Assembly (NCBI RefSeq): GCF_004358345.1
Contig: NZ_CP037952.1
Location: 1,488,001-1,552,000 of the forward strand
DNA from: Parashewanella spongiae
Lineage (GTDB): Bacteria > Pseudomonadota > Gammaproteobacteria > Enterobacterales > Shewanellaceae
Length of the DNA stretch: 64,000 nucleotides
Reading direction: 5' to 3'
Shown: one piece after another, positions 1-8,857 of the stretch
Numbering within the stretch: position 1 is the stretch's first letter
How the letters are laid out: each line of letters opens with the position of its first letter
Program-made: the position numbers and the translations under genes
Notes under the pieces: model-generated
Told to the model about the DNA's origin: nothing
Databases searched by the model: none
What the model saw: the letters and a program-made list of their open reading frames with translations, nothing else

Positions 1-1
1 T

Positions 2-136
2 AAAAGAGGATTGAAACCACCAGTTGGTGTTGATTGGAGTCGATCGTATATTGAGACTCTTAAACGTGAAGCCAAACTAAACTTACTGACTTTGATTATA
101 AGAAAACCTAGAGCAAAACCAGAACAATTTAAGTAA
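2..136 (+). CDS. C-terminal end of an unidentified protein (open at window edge)
   Basis: An open frame enters from the left edge and ends at TAA 134-136, giving 44 residues that begin KRGLKPPVGVDWSRS and end RAKPEQFK. The segment is basic and has no motif I recognise. It could be the tail of a transposase or of a host gene. The start lies outside the window, so function cannot be judged. Confidence 0.35.
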   Translation, partial: KRGLKPPVGVDWSRSYIETLKREAKLNLLTLIIRKPRAKPEQFK

Positions 137-344
137 GTTTAATTGTTATGGATAAAACAACGACAAATAATCACGAGCTTTGGGGAGCAGGTAAACCGCA
201 CGAGTGAGTGATATATGCACAACTCAATGTGGTAATTGAAAAGATATAGTTGGTTACTTTTATCATTTGGAATCGGGATAATTTATTTTGAATTTATCCC
301 AGTAACTTTTCATTTCTGAAATGGTTATTGCCCATGTTCGAGTT
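137..344. other. Intergenic stretch with no recognised gene
   Basis: This stretch lies between the partial CDS and the first inverted-repeat element. It holds only a 19-codon frame at 149 without a convincing ribosome site. I see no RNA gene or terminator in it. Confidence 0.4.
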
Positions 345-694
345 ATACCAATTACAGTAATTAACTTCCCACTCAGCAAGAGCTAAAGGATTTCAGTACA
401 AGGCGCAAGTTTGAAGTACTATATGCCCTAACGGCCGCCATACAAAACTGGCGTTCAACGCACTTAGTGCTTTTGTCGGGATAACTCAAAAACTTGTAAC
501 GTAGTAATGGAATCCTTCAGCCTTGCCCTTCGGGAGCTTGTATGTGTTCAAATTACTACGCAAAATTGTCTCAACGTAGCAATGTAATAACGACAGTTTT
601 GTATGTCGGTAATAATTATGTCTTCATCAATTTCACTTGTACTTTGAACACATACATAACTCTGATCTGGGAATTTAATTACTGTAATTGGTAT
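345..694. repeat. MITE-like element with perfect 20-bp terminal inverted repeats (family R1)
   Basis: The left end ATACCAATTACAGTAATTAA (345-364) is the exact reverse complement of the right end (675-694). The 350-bp interior has no open frame of note. Its right two thirds recur at about 40207-40456, including the shared core ACGGCCGCCATACAAA and the same right terminus. Short, non-coding, with inverted termini and dispersed: this fits a miniature inverted-repeat element. I could not define a target duplication; TA is possible. No transposase in the window has matching ends. Confidence 0.75.
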
Positions 695-716
695 TAATAA
701 ATCTGATTCGACTCTT

Positions 717-1826
717 TCACGTTAATGCAGGGAAATAATAATAGGGACGATCATCCTCTTGATGCTGTCTCATCATTTCTGCACATCCTCCGAACAGTAA
801 GCCTCCAGTTATCGCTCCTTTTGGTCCATTTGTTAAGAATCCCACTAAAGCCCCTGAACAAGTTGCTATAAAAGTATGTTCTCCCTTTAACTTTATATTT
901 GGTATTGGCCTTTTTTCTGCTGCTTGTTTTGGATAATCACAATAAATTGAATCACGTAGGTATTTAGCAATGAAACGAGGTTTAGGAGGGCATAAATATG
1001 TATTAATATAGGCTTCGTTGCATCTTAACTCTCTTAATGAGTCAATGGTCCTCAAAAAATATACCTCACCTAGAGATTCCACCACAAGGTGCTTAATTCC
1101 TGCTTGCTGTGGATCATCAATTAATCTGAAATAGACTTTTGCTGGATGTACTTTATTAAGCCCCGCTATTATTTCTTCTATAATAGGAATAAGTGGAATA
1201 TCATCAAAAATAAAGGAAACCATTGTTTTAAATTTTTTTGAGTGACCATAAGTACCAAAAAGATCGATAACTTTATCTTTTGATAATTGTTCTAGATAAT
1301 TATCTTTACGTGTAAATTCCTTCCGTTCGAAAACAGTTTTCGCTCTTAGTTGGTTTTTATGAATAGCCTCTAGTTTGTTCAAATATGGAATAATTACTCT
1401 TGGTGAAGCTACCGTAGCATCCAGTTTTGTGAGAATGACTTCTTTAGTTCGGTTTTTAGTTACTTCATAGAAAACAACTTTATAAATAAATTGTAGGTTT
1501 TCGCTTTCGCCTTTTATTTCTACTTTAAATGTTACCATAGGGTTTAAATTTAGTTGTTTCAATCGCTTCATTGCTCCTTTACATATAGATGAGTCCTCAT
1601 GTATGTGAGCAAGATATTGAATACATTCTTCAGCAATACGAACAGTAGGGCAGAAAAGCTCTCGAACAGCCAACACGAGCTTTGTAAGGTTTGGTGCTTT
1701 ATCTGTACAAAAGTATTCTTTACTTGCAACCATTTTTTTTACTGTGTCACAAGGTATAGTATTAGTATGAAAACTCCCAAAAAATCCAAAAAATGGATGT
1801 TCAGCGAAAACTAATGCTTCATTCAT
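717..1826 (-). CDS. Hypothetical protein, 369 aa, unknown function
   Basis: A long frame with no homologue I recognise. It begins MNEALVFAEHPFFGFFGS and is a mixed alpha/beta-like sequence of ordinary composition with several Cys. Near the C-terminus (about residues 326-348) is a Gly-rich hydrophobic stretch containing GALVGFLTNG and GGLLFGG that resembles a glycine-zipper or membrane-inserting segment. There is no N-terminal signal peptide. It stands alone between a MITE and the fabV terminator, which suggests an accessory gene. An effector or immunity-type role is possible but unsupported by any motif. Confidence 0.55.
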   Translation of the reverse strand: MNEALVFAEHPFFGFFGSFHTNTIPCDTVKKMVASKEYFCTDKAPNLTKLVLAVRELFCPTVRIAEECIQYLAHIHEDSSICKGAMKRLKQLNLNPMVTFKVEIKGESENLQFIYKVVFYEVTKNRTKEVILTKLDATVASPRVIIPYLNKLEAIHKNQLRAKTVFERKEFTRKDNYLEQLSKDKVIDLFGTYGHSKKFKTMVSFIFDDIPLIPIIEEIIAGLNKVHPAKVYFRLIDDPQQAGIKHLVVESLGEVYFLRTIDSLRELRCNEAYINTYLCPPKPRFIAKYLRDSIYCDYPKQAAEKRPIPNIKLKGEHTFIATCSGALVGFLTNGPKGAITGGLLFGGCAEMMRQHQEDDRPYYYFPALT

Positions 1827-2056
1827 GCTTCACCTACCTGCTAGTTTCACTTGGCACTTTGATGCTAAACATCGAACAACAAAAAAGAAAGGATGAATTA
1901 CTTGAGTCTAAGAAAAATATTGTTTACTCATTAAAAGTCAATAAGCTAATCTAGATTAATTGTTATTAACCGTACTTCGTATATCACTAAAAATTTATTT
2001 CCGATGACGCCTTTTTCTAAAGCCAAGAGGGCGTTTCAATCTGTTAAGAGCTAAAA

Positions 2057-2087
2057 TAAAAATGCCGCTTTGAATGCGGCATTTTTA
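2057..2087. terminator. Hairpin terminator downstream of fabV
   Basis: AATGCCGC and GCGGCATT form a perfect stem with A- and T-runs on both sides, so it can terminate in either direction. It lies 23 nt past the fabV stop and probably serves the fabV transcript. Confidence 0.8.
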
Positions 2088-2109
2088 CAATCGGGGATTA
2101 ATGGTTAAA

Positions 2110-3312
2110 TTAAAGCTGAATAACGTCAAATTCTACATTTGGGTTTACATCAGCATCGTAATCAATGCCTTCTACTCCAAAGCCAAATAATTTTAAGAAC
2201 TCTTCTTTGTATTCACGGTAATCAGTTAGCTCAGCTAGGTTCTCGGTAGTGATTGTTGGCCACAAGTCACGACAATGCTGCTGAATTTCATCGCGTAATT
2301 CCCAATCGTCTAAACGTAGGCGATTATCTTCGTCCGTTTCTGCGGCTGCGCCATCTTGACGGTATAAACGGTCGCTCACCATGCGGTTGATTTGCTCAAT
2401 ACAGCCTTCGTGTAGGCCTTGCTCGCGCATTTTTTTGAATACCATAGCAATGTATAGTGGCATTACAGGAATTGCAGAACTGGCTTGCGTCACGACACTT
2501 TTCAATACAGCAACATTGGCACTGCCACCCGATGTCGCTAATTTTTCATTTAGAGCATGAGCGGCACGATCTAAATCCATTTTTGCTTTGCCTAAAGCGC
2601 CATGCCAGTAGATAGGCCAGGTTAACTCAGTTCCGATGTAGCTATATGCAACCGTCTTACAGTCGTTAGTTAATACTCCAGCTTCTGCAAGAGCATTTAT
2701 CCATAACTCCCAATCTTGACCGCCCATTACTGTTACTGTATCTGCGATTTCGGCTTCAGTCGCAGGTTCAACACTTGTTTCAATAATCGTGTCTTTATTG
2801 GTGTCAACAGCGGTTGAACGATATGGTTCAGCAATAGGCTTGAGGGATGAGCGAACCATTTCGCCTGAATCAGGCAGTTTACGAACTGGAGATGCTAATG
2901 AATATACCACCATATCGACTTGACCTAAGTCTTGCTTAATAAGCTCAATAGTCTTTTGCTTAGCTTCGTGACTGAATGCGTCACAGTTGATGCTTTTTGA
3001 ATATAAACCTTCGGCTTTAGCTAGCTTGTCGAAAGCTGCTGAATTATACCAACCGGCGGTGCCCGGCTTAGTGTCTGTAGATGGTTTTTCGAAAAACACG
3101 CCGAGAGTAGCAGCTTGGCTCCCGAATGCGGTTGTAATGCGTGAAGCTAACCCATATCCACTTGAAGAACCGATTACTAATACTTTTTTAGGGCCGTTGG
3201 CTAATTTTTTGTTAGCTTTGGTGATGTTTATCTGCTCTTGTACATTGGCTTCACAGCCAACTGGATGAGTTGTTGTACAAATAAATCCACGAATTTTTGG
3301 TTTAATAATCAT
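2110..3312 (-). CDS. fabV: Enoyl-[ACP] reductase FabV (NADH-dependent)
   Basis: Catalyses the last reduction of the fatty-acid elongation cycle, turning trans-2-enoyl-ACP into acyl-ACP with NADH; FabV is the triclosan-tolerant alternative to FabI. The 400-aa length is typical. Visible features are an N-terminal Rossmann motif GSSSGYG (residues 48-54) and the family's Y-x8-K catalytic pair within [10 protein letters not shown] (Tyr235, Lys244). The start [10 protein letters not shown] matches the family N-terminus. It is followed by its own terminator and lies downstream of sapF in the same direction with a 125-nt gap. No fabI is present in the window. Confidence 0.95.
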   Translation of the reverse strand: MIIKPKIRGFICTTTHPVGCEANVQEQINITKANKKLANGPKKVLVIGSSSGYGLASRITTAFGSQAATLGVFFEKPSTDTKPGTAGWYNSAAFDKLAKAEGLYSKSINCDAFSHEAKQKTIELIKQDLGQVDMVVYSLASPVRKLPDSGEMVRSSLKPIAEPYRSTAVDTNKDTIIETSVEPATEAEIADTVTVMGGQDWELWINALAEAGVLTNDCKTVAYSYIGTELTWPIYWHGALGKAKMDLDRAAHALNEKLATSGGSANVAVLKSVVTQASSAIPVMPLYIAMVFKKMREQGLHEGCIEQINRMVSDRLYRQDGAAAETDEDNRLRLDDWELRDEIQQHCRDLWPTITTENLAELTDYREYKEEFLKLFGFGVEGIDYDADVNPNVEFDVIQL

Positions 3313-3437
3313 GTTGGGTCTTCTGTTGGAAATTTCTGACTTAGGATAATGATTTAATCACGACAATGTCACTATTTTTATAAAAAATCTGTTTAATATT
3401 ACAGTGGTTGGAGCAGTAGCTTTATGCAAAATAACTT

Positions 3438-4208
3438 TTAATCGAATTGATCTCTAAGTAATTTTCGTGTGTGTGAATGTTGAGGATCGGCAAATAATGT
3501 TTCGGTAGCAGCCTGTTCAATGATTTCACCTTTGTGCATGACAACAATATTATCACTCATGTGTCGAACGATACTTAAATTATGAGTAGCAAAGATAAAA
3601 GACAGGCCCAGTTCTTGTTGGAGTGTGATCAATAAATTGAGTATCTGAGCTCGTACAGATAAATCTAAGGCCGTTAATGCTTCATCGGCAATAATTATCT
3701 TCGGGTTTAACATTAAGGCACGCGCTACGGCCACACGCTGTTTTTGTCCTTCAGAAATCATATGAGGATAGAATTCAGCATGCTCAGGTAATAATCCAAC
3801 TTTTCTCAGAGTACTGATGACCTGATCTCGTCGTTGTCTGCCAGATAGAAGCGTATTAAACCTCAATGGTTCGTCTAATAATTCACCAATAGTTAACCTG
3901 CTATTTAAAGAGGTATTTGGATCTTGAAAAATCATTCTGATTAATCGACAACGCTGCTTTACGTTCCGGCGCTCAAGAGATGTTCCTTCGAAGTAAATTT
4001 CTCCACTGCTGCGCTGTTCTGCACCCACTAAAATCCGTGCCAGTGTACTTTTACCTGACCCCGCTTCACCAACGATAGCCAGTGTTTTTCCGGGTTCAAG
4101 AGTAAAAGATATGGGCTTTAACGCCTGACTAAATTGCTTTTTAAAACCTTTATAGCCTGAACAATATTTTTTACTCAGGTTCTTTACTTCAAGTAGTGGA
4201 TTGGCCAT
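3438..4208 (-). CDS. sapF: Peptide ABC transporter ATP-binding protein SapF
   Basis: One of two ATPases of the Sap (Dpp/Opp-type) transporter, which is linked in enterobacteria to antimicrobial-peptide resistance and to potassium uptake. About 256 aa from MANPLLEV; this start (4208) is chosen over an upstream ATG because GAGAAG lies just before it and the N-terminus matches the family. Walker A is GEAGSGKST, the signature is the ISEGQKQR variant, Walker B is KIIIADEAL, and the H-loop is FATHNLS. It overlaps the end of sapD by 20 nt, so translation is likely coupled. It is the last gene of the sapABCDF run. Confidence 0.9.
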   Translation of the reverse strand: MANPLLEVKNLSKKYCSGYKGFKKQFSQALKPISFTLEPGKTLAIVGEAGSGKSTLARILVGAEQRSSGEIYFEGTSLERRNVKQRCRLIRMIFQDPNTSLNSRLTIGELLDEPLRFNTLLSGRQRRDQVISTLRKVGLLPEHAEFYPHMISEGQKQRVAVARALMLNPKIIIADEALTALDLSVRAQILNLLITLQQELGLSFIFATHNLSIVRHMSDNIVVMHKGEIIEQAATETLFADPQHSHTRKLLRDQFD

Positions 4209-5196
4209 TTTTATCTTCTCGATTAAACGGAAAGTGGCACGCAAAGTTGCGCTGTTTATCTTGGGTTAGTTTTGGCTGATTAACGCATTTCCGCTCTGCT
4301 TGAGGGCAGCGTGGCCCTAAGCGACAACCTATTGGCAGGTGCTGCAAGGATGGAATTGAGCCCGGTAAAGTTGGCATAATCGCTTTATGTTCGATGTTAT
4401 TCTTATGATCTGGGATATGTGATAACAAGGTTTTGGTATAAGGATGGTAAGGCTTATTAATGATTTTTTGTGTTGGGCCTGATTCAGTGACTTGACCACA
4501 ATATAAAAATGTTAGGCTATCTGACCATTTGATCATGTTTTCAAGTTCATGGCTGATCAATAAAATAGTGACGTTTTGTAGCTGGTTTAATTGAGTTAAC
4601 AAACGAAATATTTGTGCTCGGGTGCTGGGCTCCATGTTGGTCGTTGGTTCATCAGCAATAAGTAATTGCGGTTTGCCAGCAATAGCCATTGCAATCATGG
4701 CTTTTTGACATTCACCTTCAGATAATTCCCATCCGTAGCTGGACATCACACGTTTAGTATCTTTAATACCTACTTTATGTAACCATTTTTCGGCTTGTTT
4801 ATTTTTGGCTGAACTCCTGTTCCAAAACATTGTACCTTTGGGAACAAGCATGACTTCAATAAGCTGAGAACCAACAGTTTTGGCAGGGTCAAAGCTGCCA
4901 GACGGGTCTTGAAATATCATTGATATATTACTGCCCATCAGCTTTCGACGTTCATATGAAGTCATTCTCATGAGGTTCTTTCCATCAAACATCATGCGAT
5001 CGGCATTAAGTGTCCAGTTTGGCTCAGTTAATCCCACTATGGCTTTGGCCAGTAGGCTTCGACCTGAACCAGACTCACCAACCAGCCCTCTTATTTCGCC
5101 AGCGTTTAGAGTCAAACTTACCTTTTCTAATACCTTAACTTTCCCGTTAGGGGTATTTAATTCAATCGTTAGGTTACGTATATCAAGTAATGGCAT
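4189..5196 (-). CDS. sapD: Peptide ABC transporter ATP-binding protein SapD (Arg in Walker A)
   Basis: Second ATPase of the Sap transporter, 335 aa. It carries the SapD-type signature SEGECQKAMIA, Walker B LLIADEPTT, H-loop LLISHE, and the C-terminal oligopeptide-ATPase extension with IGCRLGPRCP. Its Walker A reads GESGSGRS, so the P-loop lysine is arginine (codon CGA). That would normally weaken ATP hydrolysis. The rest of the protein is intact, so SapF may supply the main catalytic site. The gene begins 3 nt after the sapC stop and overlaps sapF. Confidence 0.9.
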   Translation of the reverse strand: MPLLDIRNLTIELNTPNGKVKVLEKVSLTLNAGEIRGLVGESGSGRSLLAKAIVGLTEPNWTLNADRMMFDGKNLMRMTSYERRKLMGSNISMIFQDPSGSFDPAKTVGSQLIEVMLVPKGTMFWNRSSAKNKQAEKWLHKVGIKDTKRVMSSYGWELSEGECQKAMIAMAIAGKPQLLIADEPTTNMEPSTRAQIFRLLTQLNQLQNVTILLISHELENMIKWSDSLTFLYCGQVTESGPTQKIINKPYHPYTKTLLSHIPDHKNNIEHKAIMPTLPGSIPSLQHLPIGCRLGPRCPQAERKCVNQPKLTQDKQRNFACHFPFNREDKNGQSTT

Positions 5197-5199
5197 CGT

Positions 5200-6090
5200 T
5201 TAGCGCCTCTTTGGTGTGAGTGCTGAACGTAAACCGTCACCAACCAAGTTAATAGCTAATACTGTAATTAGAATCGCAAACCCAGGAATTGTGACCGTCC
5301 AAGGCGCTATCAAAAAGTGATCCGTACCTTGGAGGATCATTGCACCCCATTCAGAGCTTGGAGCTTGTGCCCCAAGATTTAAAAAGCCCAATGCGGCAAC
5401 ATCTAAAATCGCTACAGAAAGCCCAAAAGTTGTTTGGATAATTAACACATCCCAGACATTCGGCATGATGACGTACCAATATATTTGTATGGAATTAGCA
5501 CCATCAAGTTTGGCTGCTGTTACATATTCTTTCTGTAACTCATCATGGATAGCTTGATGTATTGCACGGACGAATTGAGGAATAAGAGCCAAGCCAACAG
5601 CCCAAAAAACGTTTTCCAATCCTGTACCTAAAACAGCAACCACCAACATAGCCATGATTAAAGATGGAATGGACAAAAGGGCATCTAATAAGTGAGCTAA
5701 AATACTGGACTTTATGCCTCGCATCATTCCCGAAATCGAGCCAATAACAAACCCTACCGACATCGAAAAGAAAACAACAATCAGTGAAAGGGCGAAAGTA
5801 AGGTGAGTGCCATGTAATAATCGACTGAGAATATCACGGCCTAAATCATCCGTGCCTAAAAAGTGCCTGACAGACCCATTTGGATCCCATGAAGGTGGTA
5901 CTAACAAAGCCGTTGAGTCTTGAATTTCAGCAGGATAAGGGGCTAGGTAATTGGTAAAAATAACTATGACCAAAAGCAAAACTACAATCCATAACCCGAG
6001 TAGAGCAAATGGATTGGCCAAAAACGCGTTCCATGTTCTTTTCCTAGGCGATGGAATTTCATCGTTCTGATACATATTAATTTGTGCCAT
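5200..6090 (-). CDS. sapC: Peptide ABC transporter permease SapC
   Basis: Inner-membrane permease of the Sap system (DppC/OppC family), 296 aa from MAQINMYQND, the length I recall for enterobacterial SapC. It has a cytoplasmic N-terminal tail, a first membrane helix near residues 30-50, a periplasmic loop with GTDDLGRDILSR (typical of DppC/SapC), and the binding-protein-dependent transport domain with EYVTAAKLDGAN, the EAA loop that contacts the ATPases. A longer frame starts at 6135 inside sapB; I prefer 6090 because it aligns with the family. It overlaps sapB by 14 nt. Confidence 0.9.
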   Translation of the reverse strand: MAQINMYQNDEIPSPRKRTWNAFLANPFALLGLWIVVLLLVIVIFTNYLAPYPAEIQDSTALLVPPSWDPNGSVRHFLGTDDLGRDILSRLLHGTHLTFALSLIVVFFSMSVGFVIGSISGMMRGIKSSILAHLLDALLSIPSLIMAMLVVAVLGTGLENVFWAVGLALIPQFVRAIHQAIHDELQKEYVTAAKLDGANSIQIYWYVIMPNVWDVLIIQTTFGLSVAILDVAALGFLNLGAQAPSSEWGAMILQGTDHFLIAPWTVTIPGFAILITVLAINLVGDGLRSALTPKRR

Positions 6091-7108
6091 AAAATTCTTT
6101 TTTAGTGATCGGGTTAGAAGCTGTATGTAAAACATCTATTAAAATATTTAAAAAAATAATTAACAGTGCAACAGTACAAACACCACCTTGAATGACGGTA
6201 TAATCACGTTGATAAATCCCCGAGACTAGCCAGTAACCTACTCCAGGCCAAGCAAAGCTCACTTCTACCAAAATGGCATAACTTGCAAAAGACCCAAGCA
6301 TTACCCCTAGCTGTTTGAGTATAGGTATAAGTGCATTCGGAAGGGCATGTCGCAGCACAATTTGACCTGTATGAAGCCCTCTTGCTTCGGCTGCTCGAAT
6401 ATACGTTTGGCTCATTACTTCAATCATTGCTGAACGAGTCATTCGTATCACAACGGTTAAGGGTAATACACATAATGTTATAGCGGGTAAGACGATGTGT
6501 TGTAAGGTGTCATAAAAAGCAGCCATTCCATATTTATCGCTAGCTAAAAAACTGTCGATAATGAGAAATCCAGTAATAGGTTTAATATCGTAAAGTAAAT
6601 TAATTTGCCCAGAAATAGGCAACCAGTCCCTTTGAACTCCAAACCAGTGTGCCAACATTAACCCTAACCAAAAAACAGGTACTGAATAGCCCGATAACGT
6701 AGCTGAAATAATAATATTTTGTGTCATTTTATGTTGATTAAATGACGCTAAAACACCAATAGGTACACCGATAATGCTTGCGAGCAAGCCAGCTATTATA
6801 GAAAGTTCGAATGAAGCTGGAAGTACGTTAATAAGCTCTTGGCTAACGGGTTGCTGTGAGGTGATGGATAATCCAAAATCCCCCGATAAACGATGAGTTA
6901 TATAAGCATAAAATTGACTGAAAATATTACTGTCTAAGTGATAGCTGTGCACAATGTGTAATTTATCGGCTGAATTTGGATTAATTACTCCACTCAGAGC
7001 GACAACTTGATCTGTTGGAAACAAGTTTGTTGCATAAAAAAGCACAGCTAACATGACCAATGACGTGGCAATAAATAAATTGAGTCGTCTTAATAGATAC
7101 CAAGCCAT
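6077..7108 (-). CDS. sapB: Peptide ABC transporter permease SapB
   Basis: Partner permease of SapC (DppB/OppB family), 343 aa. It has an N-terminal membrane anchor (LNLFIATSLVMLAVLFYATN), a periplasmic domain, then five or so further helices with the EAA-type loop TYIRAAEARGL. The start at 7108 touches the sapA stop, so the two are translationally coupled. It forms the transmembrane channel with SapC for peptides delivered by SapA. Confidence 0.9.
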   Translation of the reverse strand: MAWYLLRRLNLFIATSLVMLAVLFYATNLFPTDQVVALSGVINPNSADKLHIVHSYHLDSNIFSQFYAYITHRLSGDFGLSITSQQPVSQELINVLPASFELSIIAGLLASIIGVPIGVLASFNQHKMTQNIIISATLSGYSVPVFWLGLMLAHWFGVQRDWLPISGQINLLYDIKPITGFLIIDSFLASDKYGMAAFYDTLQHIVLPAITLCVLPLTVVIRMTRSAMIEVMSQTYIRAAEARGLHTGQIVLRHALPNALIPILKQLGVMLGSFASYAILVEVSFAWPGVGYWLVSGIYQRDYTVIQGGVCTVALLIIFLNILIDVLHTASNPITKKEFYGTN

Positions 7109-8751
7109 TATTGAGTTCCTTTCTTTTGCTCATTGATATTTTGTACATGTTTAGCTTTTGCAAAAGAAATTCCACCAAAAGGCGTCAAATCAATTCCGCT
7201 GATATCGCTACGCTTTAAAACCATACGATTACTGTGCGCAAGAGTGACGATTGGTTTTTGTTTTTCAATTATCGTCTCTGCTTGTTGATATAGAATACGG
7301 CGTTCAGATTGTTGTTGAGTAGATTTAGCTCGTTGGAGTAATGCATCAAATGATTTTGAGCACCACTTGGAGCGATTATTGTTTGATTTTAATGAAGCGC
7401 AACTGAGGAATGGAGAGAAGAAATTATCAGGGTCGCTATTATCAGCCGTCCAACCAATTAAGACTGAATCGTAACTGGTAGAGTTTAATTTGTGGATAAA
7501 AACGCTCCAATCATAGTTAATGATATTTACTTTTACGTTAATTCTAGTCAAATCGGCTTGAATTAATTGAGCAGTTTTAATTGGATTTGGATTGTAAGCT
7601 CGAGCGGTTGGCATGGTCCATAAATCAATTTCGAGATTTTGTATTCCTTCAGTTTCAAGAATTCGTCTTGCACGAGATGGAGAAAATGAAATTTCTTCAA
7701 TGGCTGAACTGTGTGACCATGATGCTGGCGGAAGAATACCTTTGGCCTCTCTAGCGGTATCGTTATAAACCGTATGTAAAATGTCTTTTTTATTGATAGC
7801 CATAGCGATAGCTTGCCGAACTTTAACATTGTTAAAAGGTGGTTTTTGAGTATTGAATGCCCAATACGATACGTTCATTCCATTTTGTTGTTGCAGCTCA
7901 ATATGATTATTTTGCTCGACTACTTTGATTTCACTTGGCTTGGGTAATGCCGACACATTACAGTCACCGGTGATGAGTTTGGCTAATCGTTGAGAGCTTT
8001 TGCGAGTGATATCGAAAACAAGGTTTTGAATGTGGGGGCGATCTCCCCAATAATTATCATTTCTTAAATAGCGTATATATTCATTTTTAGTATATTGCTT
8101 GAGTTGGAAAGGACCTGTGCCAATTGCATCAAGATCAAGCTTTTGAGGCATTCCAGCTTGTAACAAATGATCAGCATACTCTTTTGATAGAATAACAGCA
8201 GAATCCGAAGCCATGTTTGCTAGAAAACTGGCATCACTTCGGTTTAAGTTGAACACAACTTTATTAGCAGTTGGTAATTCGATTGATTTTACCAGTTTGG
8301 CAAAGTCAATACTTTGAAAAAACGGGTAACCGTTACGAGACAAAAAGTGATATGGATTGTTTTGATCGATAACTCTGTTAAAGGAAAATAGCACATCAGA
8401 TGAATCAAAATTTCGAGTTTGGGTAAACAATTCAGAATGATGAAAACTGACATTTTCTCTTAAGATAAATGTGTATTGTTTTCCATCTGGGCTGATTGTC
8501 CAAGATGTAGCGAGAGCCGGTCTAATGTTACCAGTGGCAGTATCATACTCAACAAGATGGTCGTATATTTGATGCGAAGTCGCATCTAAGGTTGTTCCTG
8601 AAGTCACTAATTGTGGATTAAAGCTTTCAGGGTTACCTTCTGAGCAATAAACAAGGCCACTCGGTGCTTGGGAAGGTTGGCAGGCTATTAATCCACTGGC
8701 AGTAATAGAGGCGAAAACCAGTTTAAACAATCGCTTTAGCACCGGAGTCAT
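7108..8751 (-). CDS. sapA: Peptide ABC transporter substrate-binding lipoprotein SapA
   Basis: Periplasmic solute-binding protein of the Sap transporter (family 5, DppA-like), 547 aa. The N-terminus is a lipoprotein signal with lipobox LIAC (Cys24), so it is probably membrane-anchored. The body shows family-5 features: YDHLVEYDTATGNIRPALA near the start and VRQAIAMAINKKDI in the middle. First gene of the sapABCDF run; its promoter must lie in the 106-nt gap to pspF. Confidence 0.9.
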   Translation of the reverse strand: MTPVLKRLFKLVFASITASGLIACQPSQAPSGLVYCSEGNPESFNPQLVTSGTTLDATSHQIYDHLVEYDTATGNIRPALATSWTISPDGKQYTFILRENVSFHHSELFTQTRNFDSSDVLFSFNRVIDQNNPYHFLSRNGYPFFQSIDFAKLVKSIELPTANKVVFNLNRSDASFLANMASDSAVILSKEYADHLLQAGMPQKLDLDAIGTGPFQLKQYTKNEYIRYLRNDNYWGDRPHIQNLVFDITRKSSQRLAKLITGDCNVSALPKPSEIKVVEQNNHIELQQQNGMNVSYWAFNTQKPPFNNVKVRQAIAMAINKKDILHTVYNDTAREAKGILPPASWSHSSAIEEISFSPSRARRILETEGIQNLEIDLWTMPTARAYNPNPIKTAQLIQADLTRINVKVNIINYDWSVFIHKLNSTSYDSVLIGWTADNSDPDNFFSPFLSCASLKSNNNRSKWCSKSFDALLQRAKSTQQQSERRILYQQAETIIEKQKPIVTLAHSNRMVLKRSDISGIDLTPFGGISFAKAKHVQNINEQKKGTQ

Positions 8752-8857
8752 GAGTAACTCATTATTTTTATTGATCTGAATGGCGCATTTTAACAGTTAA
8801 CTACAATTCTGAGCAATGCGCAGTTATTGACAGCGGTAATTGAATCTTCCATATCTT

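Noticed and set aside
149-208. 19-codon frame near the left edge
   Set aside because: Too short and without ribosome site or similarity.
3438-8751. The ABC transporter as a dipeptide (Dpp) or oligopeptide (Opp) system
   Set aside because: Gene order A-B-C-D-F, the SEGECQK signature of the SapD subunit and the position next to pspF fit Sap better.
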